Source: an uncultured Nitrospira sp. (lineage in GTDB: Bacteria; Nitrospirota; Nitrospiria; Nitrospirales; Nitrospiraceae). From it: a stretch of 39,181 bases of DNA. The DNA lies in the NCBI GenBank assembly GCA_902500805.1, contig CABVSA010000026.1, forward strand, positions 1-39,181, written 5' to 3'. Position numbers and translations under genes: made by a program. Each line of letters starts with the position of its first letter. Within the stretch, counting starts at the first letter, position 1. Shown here one piece after another: positions 31,443 to 38,428 of the stretch. The notes under the pieces are model-generated. The model worked only from the letters and a program-made list of their open reading frames with translations, did not search any database and was not told where the DNA came from.

Positions 31443-32879
31443 ATGTTGCAAGACGCTGATGCCCTTCCGCAACTGATTGGTGAATACAAGCCACTCGACC
31501 AGTGGCAGACGCATCTCAACCAGATGTTCTATAGGTTACGGGGGAACCAACTGCGATCGTACTATCAAACCTTTGCCTCAGCGGATTTCCGTCTGGCACA
31601 TGCGCTAGCCGCCGATTACTACGACCGTGTCACGAAGCGTGAAAAAGCGTCGGGTGCCAGGCGTCAGGCATCAAACGAGAATGCATCGGAGTCACCCCTC
31701 ACCGTAGTAGAGTTGGGTCCAGGCAATGGGAATCTCGCCGCTTGCTTTCTCAGTCATCTCAAAGTGCTCGACAGACAAGGCGCAATCTATCCCCGTGTGC
31801 GGTATGTCATGGTGGATTGGGAGCAGCCGGTGTTGGATGGCGCGTTGGCCCATCCGGACTTGGTCGCCCATCGGGATCGTGTGGACAGCCATTGCGGTTC
31901 AATTGAGCATCTCGCGGGCCTGGTTGAGAGGAGTGTGGATCGTATTTTCTGCAATGAGTTGTGGAACGATCTGCCGACGAAATTGTTCGCCAAACACGGA
32001 GGGGACATCGAAGAAGAGTATATCCGTCCCAACGTGAGCGAGTTTCTTCATGCCCAGATCCAGGATTGGTCTGGATTCGTCCGGGCGTTTCAGGAGCAGG
32101 ATCTTGAGGTGGTCAAGACCTTCCCGCCGTTCCTGGATGAGCTCGTGTGGGAAAAGGAGTATCGGAAAGTCGAATGGAAGGATGTGCCCTACAGGAAGAC
32201 GATCGTGGAATTTCTTCAGGCCATCGATCAGGAAGTGTTGGTGCCGGTCAATCTCGGCGCCTTTGCCACGCTGAAGGAGGCGAAGCGATTGTTGGTCCCG
32301 GATGCAGTCGGGCTCAGCGTGTTCGATGCCGGGACGGGCGATATGAAAGTCCTCAACGACCCAGAGAAGCCCTGCTACGGCCAGTTTGGTGGGCAATATA
32401 GCTTTATGATCAACTTTGCCTTAGTCGAGGCTGTGGCCAAACACCTGGGCTTCAAGCAGATCAATCTGGAGGCTCAGCGGGAGTTCGTGGGGCGATCGCT
32501 GAACACGAACGTCATGACCCTCATGGATCTCTTGGCGACTCATCCATCTGCGGGGCCGAGGCTTCAGTCATGGGAGCAGGACCGTCTGGTTCTGAAGACT
32601 ATCCGAGCGCTGGATGAGACGTTTGAGAGTCCCTATCGCCATCGCCTCGCGTTTCCACTGGGAACAAATATTCCACCGGAAGAGCGAGAGGCGTTGGGAG
32701 CGATTCTCCGCTCGTTGAAAGAGACCGGCATTCCCGACACTGTGGCCTATGTGACCGAGGAGGAACTCACGCGCGCACAGAGAGATCTAGAAGACATCGG
32801 CTATGATCCAGATGCAATGATGATGGCCATGAGCGCCCCTCCCAGCCCGATCGAATATTGCCACTTCGATTGCCGGTAA
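31443..32879 (+). CDS. MidA/NDUFAF7-like SAM-dependent methyltransferase
   Basis: A 478-residue protein with a class I methyltransferase fold. SAM motif I is VVELGPGNGNLAACFL (near residue 88) and the acidic motif II YVMVDWEQPV follows. The overall layout resembles the COG1565 family, which includes the mitochondrial complex I assembly factor NDUFAF7; the N-terminal 80 residues and the C-terminal 130 residues extend the fold. A short Ala/Ser/Glu-rich stretch (KREKASGARRQASNENASES) lies just before motif I. Function in bacteria is poorly known; identity as MidA-type is likely, not certain. It diverges from an exported-protein gene and precedes a small membrane protein. Confidence 0.7.
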   Translation: MLQDADALPQLIGEYKPLDQWQTHLNQMFYRLRGNQLRSYYQTFASADFRLAHALAADYYDRVTKREKASGARRQASNENASESPLTVVELGPGNGNLAACFLSHLKVLDRQGAIYPRVRYVMVDWEQPVLDGALAHPDLVAHRDRVDSHCGSIEHLAGLVERSVDRIFCNELWNDLPTKLFAKHGGDIEEEYIRPNVSEFLHAQIQDWSGFVRAFQEQDLEVVKTFPPFLDELVWEKEYRKVEWKDVPYRKTIVEFLQAIDQEVLVPVNLGAFATLKEAKRLLVPDAVGLSVFDAGTGDMKVLNDPEKPCYGQFGGQYSFMINFALVEAVAKHLGFKQINLEAQREFVGRSLNTNVMTLMDLLATHPSAGPRLQSWEQDRLVLKTIRALDETFESPYRHRLAFPLGTNIPPEEREALGAILRSLKETGIPDTVAYVTEEELTRAQRDLEDIGYDPDAMMMAMSAPPSPIEYCHFDCR

Positions 32880-32905
32880 TAAGCGGCGCCGGTTACGACT
32901 CGGTT

Positions 32906-32935
32906 GCATTCTGAATACTGACCCGTCCAGAATGC
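32906..32935 (+). repeat. Stem-loop in leader of small membrane protein
   Basis: GCATTCTG and CAGAATGC form an 8-bp stem with a 14-base loop, 27 bases after the MidA-like stop and 21 bases before the next start. There is no T run. Confidence 0.45.
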
Positions 32936-32956
32936 GAAACGCAGAGGGAGAGGGCA

Positions 32957-33163
32957 ATGAGTTCCTTTGGTACAGGCATAGCCGGACTCGTGGGGACCGT
33001 AGTGTTCCTGATGGGCATATTGTCCTTTTGCCAAAGAAGATGGCTCGTTGGTTGCGCATGGCTGATCTCGGGCGTCTTCCTGATCGGCCTGTTGACGTTT
33101 CTCGACAAGCCGGGATCCCACCCATCAGAAGAACCAACCACTGTACGATCCACACGCGGGTAG
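32957..33163 (+). CDS. Small membrane protein, two helices
   Basis: A 68-residue protein with two hydrophobic helices (about residues 6-24 and 32-48) joined by a short basic turn CQRRW, then a hydrophilic tail. A strong Shine-Dalgarno GAGGGAGAGGG lies directly upstream. No family was recognised. It follows the MidA-like gene, but an intervening stem-loop makes co-transcription uncertain. Confidence 0.6.
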   Translation: MSSFGTGIAGLVGTVVFLMGILSFCQRRWLVGCAWLISGVFLIGLLTFLDKPGSHPSEEPTTVRSTRG

Positions 33164-33578
33164 CCTCCACCACGGCGTCGCTTCTTCCGTCGTAAGCCAG
33201 TCACTCCGCGAGCTGCGTTCCGCGTGTCAACCTATCGCAGACCGCATGTCTCGCAAGAGAGATTGATCGGTATGACTGCACCAACACATCGCCAGCAGTC
33301 GCATCTTGACCAAAGAAATCAATGCGCAAAGCCTTTTCTGCGTGCTTCTGGAGAAAGGGCTTTTGTGTCTGGCTCGTTCGAGAGGAACCGGACCAAGTGT
33401 ATCTGGGGATGGGTCGAGTGGAGTTAGGAAGAATGAAGCTCCCCGCAGCTTGCTGCGGGGAGCTTCATTCCAACAGGTTTCAGAATAGACCAGACAACTG
33501 GTTCAGGCCATAAGCATGAGTGAAGGGTCGCAAGTAGAGACGAGGCACGCGTCTGAAGATCTCACACGAGACGAGGGC
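33164..33578. other. Gene-free stretch before the DUF4143 ATPase
   Basis: 415 bases without a supportable gene; short open frames here lack a good Shine-Dalgarno and any recognisable motif. It contains the REP-like hairpin at 33431-33470. The ATPase gene reads towards this stretch from the right. Confidence 0.6.
33431..33470. repeat. REP-like perfect palindrome (19-bp stem)
   Basis: GAATGAAGCTCCCCGCAGC pairs exactly with GCTGCGGGGAGCTTCATTC around a TT spacer. The arms and GC-rich core resemble intergenic REP/MITE-type palindromes; its location downstream of the minus-strand ATPase would also allow bidirectional termination. No T run follows. Confidence 0.75.
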
Positions 33579-34724
33579 CTACGAATACGACTCATTCCAG
33601 AGATTGTTCACAAACTCATGGATAGGAAGGATCGTGACTTTCCCCACCTGTCTCCGGCGCGATTCCAGGCTGACGCAGAGATAGCGTTTGAGTTTCCGTT
33701 CCTCCTCCAGCGCCTTCAACGATTTGAGGTCGTTGAGGCCGACATGCTCACTCGCTTTGAGTTCAATCGCTGTGTGATCGCCCAAGATAAAGTCGACTTC
33801 GAAGCCAGACTTTGATTTCCAAAAGGCGAGCGGCTCTCCAGACACATAGTCCACATAGCTTCTGAGTTCGTGGAAGAGATAGGTTTCCATCGCCTCCCCG
33901 TATTCCGGCGTGCCACGACGGTACTGTCGTTCCTGCAGAGCGGCGACGACGCCGATGTCAAAAAAATAATATTTCGAGGACGCCAACGGTTTGCGCCGTT
34001 TAGATTCACGCCAGGCAGGCAGCTCATGGAGGAGTAGCGTGTCCTTTAAAATCTCGAAATACTCGTACACGGTAGTGCGTGGAACTTGGGCGTCGGTGGC
34101 TACATTGGTGAAGTTGACGATGGTGGCGTTGCAGTACGCTGCCACCTTTAAGAAGCGGCTGAAGGCTGAAATATTTCTCGTCGCGCCCTCCGCCACGATT
34201 TCTTGCTGGAGATAAGAGCCGGTGTAGGCGTCAAGATCTGCGCGCGGGTCGTCCGAGAAATAGACGGAGGGTAACCCTCCTCGAGCAATGAACGTATTCA
34301 GATCAAAGCGTGCGCCTAACTCTCCTTGAGTGAGGGGATGGAGGTACTTTGTCCTCGCGCGTCCCCCAAGGAGATTGACCCCGCCCTGTCGAAGCTTACG
34401 AGCGCTCGACCCTGTGAGCAGAAAACGAATCCCCCGTTGCTCGATGAGCCGGTGTACTTCATTCAAGAGTCCCGGGAGCCGTTGAATTTCGTCGATGACC
34501 ACCAGCCGATCCCGGGCGGTGAGCTCTTCGGCTAATCGCTGTGGACGTTGACTGAGTGCCAGATAGATGGACGTATCCAAGAGGTCATAAAGCCGGACGT
34601 CTTGGAAGGTCTGGGCGATCAGAAAGCTCTTCCCGGTCTGGCGGGGTCCCAAAAGAAAATGCGACTTCTTCTCCAGGAGTTTTGCTAAATGGAGTGATCG
34701 AACGATAGCCGGCGTCGAGCTCAT
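33579..34724 (-). CDS. AAA ATPase with DUF4143 domain
   Basis: A 381-residue protein of the AAA_14/DUF4143 family. Walker A is GPRQTGKS (26-33), Walker B LVVIDEIQ (74-81), and sensor FLLTGSSARKL (101-111). The C-terminal part has the DUF4143 region with a PD-(D/E)XK-like block (SGFEVDFILGDHTAIELKAS). Such genes are common, often horizontally mobile, and their role is unclear. The ATG at 34724 was chosen over a TTG at 34737-34739; neither has a Shine-Dalgarno. A 52-bp nested palindrome lies just upstream. No toxin or antitoxin-like gene was seen next to it. Confidence 0.85.
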   Translation of the reverse strand: MSSTPAIVRSLHLAKLLEKKSHFLLGPRQTGKSFLIAQTFQDVRLYDLLDTSIYLALSQRPQRLAEELTARDRLVVIDEIQRLPGLLNEVHRLIEQRGIRFLLTGSSARKLRQGGVNLLGGRARTKYLHPLTQGELGARFDLNTFIARGGLPSVYFSDDPRADLDAYTGSYLQQEIVAEGATRNISAFSRFLKVAAYCNATIVNFTNVATDAQVPRTTVYEYFEILKDTLLLHELPAWRESKRRKPLASSKYYFFDIGVVAALQERQYRRGTPEYGEAMETYLFHELRSYVDYVSGEPLAFWKSKSGFEVDFILGDHTAIELKASEHVGLNDLKSLKALEEERKLKRYLCVSLESRRRQVGKVTILPIHEFVNNLWNESYS

Positions 34725-34738
34725 GAGGCATGGTAGCA

Positions 34739-34790
34739 AGTGACGACTCTGTCGTCAAATGGCATGCCAAATGACGACAGAATCGTCACT
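34739..34790. promoter_or_regulatory. 52-bp nested palindrome upstream of the DUF4143 gene
   Basis: Arms 34739-34757 and 34772-34790 are inverted repeats of 19 bp with one mismatch, and the centre TGGCATGCCA is itself a palindrome with the same symmetry axis. Each arm is also an inverted repeat of its own: TGACGAC-N3-GTCGTCA on the left and nearly the same on the right, with their centres 31 bp apart (about three helix turns). It begins 15 bases upstream of the ATPase ATG, where an operator would sit. Confidence 0.7.
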
Positions 34791-34960
34791 GGTCCATGCA
34801 GGGCAGAGCGCTATCGGTCATTGCCGGGTGGTTCAATCTGTTCTATTGACTTGTAAAGCGCATCTCGAGACCTCCAGGAGGGACTGCTACACGAGGCCGG
34901 ACAACTACCGGAACGCTGATTCTTCAACGGATTCATGATTGTGTTCGGATTGTCTCAACA

Positions 34961-34989
34961 TTGACTCGGTCGAAACCCGTTTATATACT
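34961..34989 (+). promoter_or_regulatory. Sigma-70 promoter for the AsmA-like gene
   Basis: TTGACT (34961-34966) and TATACT (34984-34989) are 17 bp apart, close to consensus. Transcription should begin near 34996, leaving about 19 bases that include GGAGG (35002-35006) before the ATG at 35015. Confidence 0.75.
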
Positions 34990-35014
34990 TAAACTTCACC
35001 CGGAGGCGATTGAT

Positions 35015-36664
35015 ATGAAAATAGCCATCGGCTTGCTCGTCCTCGTCGTACTCCTTGTCGGCGGGGTGCTTGCGCTTCCTTTTCTCGTCGACCTCAATAA
35101 GTACCAAGAGCGGTACAAACCGCTCATTGAAGAGGCACTGAATCGTAAGGTTCAGCTTCAGGACATTCGTTTAACGGTCTGGCCAAGGATCGGCGCGCGC
35201 GTGGCGGGGTTTTCAGTATTGGATGATCCGGCGTTTAGTTCAGGCCCGTTTGCATCCCTCTCATCATTGGACGTCGGTGTGAAGCTCATGCCCTTGTTGA
35301 GCGGCAAGGTGGAGGTCGAGGAGATCACGCTCCATAGTCCGGTCCTGACGGTCATTAAAAATAAGAACGGGGTTCTCAATGCGTCGACGATCGGGCGAAA
35401 AGGCATGCCGGTTCCGGAGAAGCCATCGCGTGCCCCGATTCCCTCAACGGAAGGGCCGCTGAAACTTCTGGCATTGCTGGCGGTGGATCGTGTGTCTGTC
35501 GACGGAGGCAAGCTGACCTACCGCGACCTGTCATCCGCCACACCCACGGAGTATGTGTTGCAAGATCTGGAGCTGCTCCTGCGCGATGTTCGCCTCGGTC
35601 AAACACCAAATCTTCATGTCGCGACACTTGTGCAGCCATTCAACCTGCCGGTGAAACTCGACGGGACCTTCGGCCCATTGAGAGAGACGATGGACATTGA
35701 TGCCATCAACTTCCAACTCGGCATGGGAAAGACGGAGTTCACCATTACAGGAAACGCAGCCGGGAATGATGCGACGGTGAATATCAGCTCACCGGGGATC
35801 AATACGGCGAACCTCCCGATGAGTCTTCCGCTCAAACAACCAGTGGAGATCAGGGATCTCAAAATCATCGCGGAGATCAAAGGGCAAGAGGCGAAACTCA
35901 ATTCCCTGTCATTCCGTTTATTCGACGGCGAGGTAAAAGGACAGGGGAAGATGATCGCTGGGGCAGAGGTGCCGCCCTTTAAAGGGTCTGTTGCGCTTCA
36001 AGGGCTCCAGCTTGGTCCGGCACTCAAAGCCGTCGCGGAGACCCCTGTCTCGATCAGTGGCACTACCGGCGCCGATCTTTCGTTGCAAGGCAAGGGGTTC
36101 TCTATGCCGGACCTCACCAAGGCCTTGGAGGGGACCGGTCATCTGGCGGTGAAAGATGGGAAGATCGAAGGGGTGAATATTCTCCAGGAAGTAGCTGATG
36201 CGCTCAAGGTTGCCGGCATTTCGATGGGGGACGCAAAGGCTACGGCCTTTTCGACGGTCGAGACCGATCTGGCTATCAAGCAAGGGGTGATCAACGTGCA
36301 GCGGCTCTTGATGGATAGTCATGATTTTCAGGCGACGGGTGGTGGTACTGTCGGATTCGATCAAAAGCTGAACTTGATCGTGAACCTCAATTTGTCCCAA
36401 GATGTGAGCCAAAAGATCTCGGCTGCATCGCCCGTTGTCAAAATCGCCATGAAAGAGGGCCGACTTAGCCTTCCACTCACGATTACTGGAACGGCTCAGG
36501 CTCCGTCGTATGGGGTTGATGTGAAGGGTCTGACCGGAAAGGTCCAGGAACAGGTGAAGAAAAAAGTGGAAGAAGCGGTCGGGGGATTGCTCAAGGGAAC
36601 GACCAAACCTGAGGATTTGAAGAAGGAGGGGCAGGAGCTCCTCAAAGGCCTCTTCGGGAGATAA
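35015..36664 (+). CDS. AsmA family envelope protein
   Basis: A 549-residue protein with an N-terminal membrane helix (KIAIGLLVLVVLLVGGVLALPFLV) and long repetitive beta structure, typical of AsmA/TamB-like bridge proteins thought to move phospholipids between membranes. DLNKYQERYKPLIEEALNRKVQLQDIRLTVWPRIGARVAGFSVLDDP is the AsmA N-terminal block. The C-terminal third (from KLNLIVNLNLSQDVSQK) is the conserved AsmA_2 region, ending in a Lys/Glu-rich tail. GGAGG eight bases upstream and the promoter support the ATG at 35015, and not the longer frame that begins within the -35 box. The mscS-like gene starts four bases after its stop. Confidence 0.86.
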   Translation: MKIAIGLLVLVVLLVGGVLALPFLVDLNKYQERYKPLIEEALNRKVQLQDIRLTVWPRIGARVAGFSVLDDPAFSSGPFASLSSLDVGVKLMPLLSGKVEVEEITLHSPVLTVIKNKNGVLNASTIGRKGMPVPEKPSRAPIPSTEGPLKLLALLAVDRVSVDGGKLTYRDLSSATPTEYVLQDLELLLRDVRLGQTPNLHVATLVQPFNLPVKLDGTFGPLRETMDIDAINFQLGMGKTEFTITGNAAGNDATVNISSPGINTANLPMSLPLKQPVEIRDLKIIAEIKGQEAKLNSLSFRLFDGEVKGQGKMIAGAEVPPFKGSVALQGLQLGPALKAVAETPVSISGTTGADLSLQGKGFSMPDLTKALEGTGHLAVKDGKIEGVNILQEVADALKVAGISMGDAKATAFSTVETDLAIKQGVINVQRLLMDSHDFQATGGGTVGFDQKLNLIVNLNLSQDVSQKISAASPVVKIAMKEGRLSLPLTITGTAQAPSYGVDVKGLTGKVQEQVKKKVEEAVGGLLKGTTKPEDLKKEGQELLKGLFGR

Positions 36665-36668
36665 TCAG

Positions 36669-37475
36669 ATGCCGTCAATGAATGTTGTGGAGACGCTGAC
36701 TCAATATGCCGTCCAGTATGGGCTGCAAGCGGCGGTTGCTTTGGGTATCTTGGTCGGTGGGATGATGGCATCCCGTGGAGCTGGGAATTTTGCTCAACAG
36801 ATGCTCGAAAAACAGACGCTTGAACCTCCGGTCCGTTTGCTCCTGGTACGCATCGTCAAAATCGTCGTGATGGTGTTTACTGTGATGATCGCGCTTCAGA
36901 CGGTGGGGGTTCCCATCGCGCCGCTCATTGCCGGCGTCGGTGTTGCGGGTGTGGGCATCGGACTGGCGTTGCAGGGCGTGCTGAGCAACGTCATGGCAGG
37001 GCTCTCGATCATCTTCAGCAAGCCCTACAAGGTCGGCGAACATATTTCTTTGCTGGGTGTTCATGGAGATGTTGTCGTCATCGATATCTTCACCACGACG
37101 CTGATGCATGCCGATCGATCGCGTGTCATCATTCCCAATCGCAAGATTGTCGGAGAGATTCTGCATAACTTCGGCACGATTCGTCAGGTGAATCTCACTA
37201 TTCCAGTTTCCCACCGAACCAATATTGATGAGGCACTGGCACAAGTAAAGGACATTCTCCAGCAGCATCCAAAGGTCCTGAAAGAGCCTGCTCCCGGTGC
37301 AGGTGTGTCGTCGCTGGGGGAATCGTCGATCGGGATTTCTGTGGCTCCATGGACAGCGGTGGGAGACTATGGATCGGTTCAGGGGGAATTGAACAAGCTG
37401 ATTTTGGAACGATTTCGAGCACGTGGGATTGAGTTGCCGTCTTCCTATCACACGGTTCACTTGGTGAACGCCTAA
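36669..37475 (+). CDS. Small-conductance mechanosensitive channel MscS
   Basis: A 268-residue membrane protein. Two N-terminal helices precede the pore helix GVGVAGVGIGLALQGVLSNVMAGLSIIF, with the Gly/Ala pattern of MscS TM3. PYKVGEHISLLGVHGDVVVIDIFTTTLMHADRSRVIIPNRKIVGE is the beta-domain block, followed by an alpha/beta cytoplasmic end. Size and motifs match MscS. GGGAGA precedes the ATG. It probably shares the AsmA promoter. Confidence 0.93.
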   Translation: MPSMNVVETLTQYAVQYGLQAAVALGILVGGMMASRGAGNFAQQMLEKQTLEPPVRLLLVRIVKIVVMVFTVMIALQTVGVPIAPLIAGVGVAGVGIGLALQGVLSNVMAGLSIIFSKPYKVGEHISLLGVHGDVVVIDIFTTTLMHADRSRVIIPNRKIVGEILHNFGTIRQVNLTIPVSHRTNIDEALAQVKDILQQHPKVLKEPAPGAGVSSLGESSIGISVAPWTAVGDYGSVQGELNKLILERFRARGIELPSSYHTVHLVNA

Positions 37476-37700
37476 TCTCTTTCAGCTATCCACGGCAGGC
37501 GTGCTGTCTGTTCGGTGCGTGGACGGTACGACACATTCGGGCTTGTTGGATCCAGCTTGCCAGTGCTAGGATAAATTCCTCATGTGCCATGAGCAGGAAG
37601 GAAAGCGAACTACATACCAGCATGTAGGGCGAACGCTGGTCTGAGAACCAGGCATGTACCGCAATGTTGTTCCATCCATCACCATCTCGTGAGGTGTGCC
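37476..37700 (+). other. Intergenic region with candidate promoter
   Basis: 225 bases without a gene. It holds a candidate extended -10 element (listed separately) and a weak CTGGT/ACCAG hairpin. The Shine-Dalgarno GAGG (37691-37694) belongs to the coiled-coil gene. Confidence 0.5.
37543..37572 (+). promoter_or_regulatory. Candidate promoter with extended -10
   Basis: TTGTTG at 37543 and TGC-TAGGAT with -10 at 37567-37572 are 18 bp apart. Both boxes are partial matches; the TGN extension adds some support. It would feed the coiled-coil and OmpA-like genes. Confidence 0.4.
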
Positions 37701-38318
37701 ATGAGTCGATCAACCACTACCGACCAATCAGTTGAAGCTTATCGAGGTCAAACGGAGCGTCCTCTTCAGAAAGATGAATTCGCTCATTCTGACGATCCAT
37801 CGGCCAGTGGCCATCTCGACAAAATTCGGGACATTCTCTTCGGTGCACAGGCCCGGGAGCACGACCGCCGGTTTGCACAACTCGAACAGCACTTACTGCG
37901 GGAAGCCACCGATCTCCGGAATGATCTCAAACGACGATTTGAGAGCCTCGAACTCTACATCAAGAAGGAAGTTGAGTCTTTGACCAACAGGCTGTCGAAG
38001 GAACAGGACCTTCGAGGAGAGTCTGTGACGAGGCTGACGCAGGACATCACGCACCTGGCGGCGACCCTGGAAGAGAAGGCTCGTCGACTCGAACAACAGG
38101 CGACCCAAGCCCAGTCTCATGTCCTGCAGCAGTTGACGGAGCGTACCAACGAGCTGGCGGATGAGGCTCGTGTTCGTCATGCAGAAACGACATCGGCCAT
38201 CGAAGGAGCCGTTCGGGCCCTGCGTGCGGAAAAGACGGATCGTGCAGCGCTCGCAGCCATCTTGATGGAGGCAGCTCAGCGACTCTCCGATGCTGAGGCA
38301 CCTTCCAGCCGAGGTTGA
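37701..38318 (+). CDS. Coiled-coil protein, cytoplasmic
   Basis: A 205-residue hydrophilic protein with no signal peptide. It opens with a low-complexity tail (residues 1-35), then KIRDILFGAQAREHDRRFAQLEQHLLREATDLRNDLKRRFESLELYIKKEVESL, a long heptad-rich helix that continues to about residue 190. The opening KIRDILFG block recalls coiled-coil proteins encoded beside OmpA-family genes in cyanobacteria and other bacteria. ATG 37701 has GAGG six bases upstream; a GTG at 37689 lies too near the same site. Likely works with the next gene; function unknown. Confidence 0.75.
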   Translation: MSRSTTTDQSVEAYRGQTERPLQKDEFAHSDDPSASGHLDKIRDILFGAQAREHDRRFAQLEQHLLREATDLRNDLKRRFESLELYIKKEVESLTNRLSKEQDLRGESVTRLTQDITHLAATLEEKARRLEQQATQAQSHVLQQLTERTNELADEARVRHAETTSAIEGAVRALRAEKTDRAALAAILMEAAQRLSDAEAPSSRG

Positions 38319-38428
38319 GGCGGCTCAGGTTCCCGACCAAGTTGAAGGTGTGCGCCGTGCGGATCGCAAAAGTCGGTGTCACGGTTACTTCTTCACCGGA
38401 GTTTCAGGCGGGACGATAATGTCACGGT

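Noticed and set aside
33224..33427. 67-residue open frame in the 33.2-33.6 kb gap
   Set aside because: No Shine-Dalgarno, charged random-like sequence and no motif; not enough for a gene call.
33516..33815. 99-residue plus-strand frame near the DUF4143 gene
   Set aside because: Most of it is antisense to the ATPase C terminus; no Shine-Dalgarno or motif.
34961..35014. Longer N terminus for the AsmA-like protein (TTG start at 34961)
   Set aside because: The TTG overlaps the -35 box and lies upstream of the predicted transcription start; the ATG at 35015 has GGAGG.
36675..37460. 261-residue minus-strand open frame
   Set aside because: Spans the MscS gene in antisense and has a His/Gln/Asp-rich shadow composition; no gene signal.
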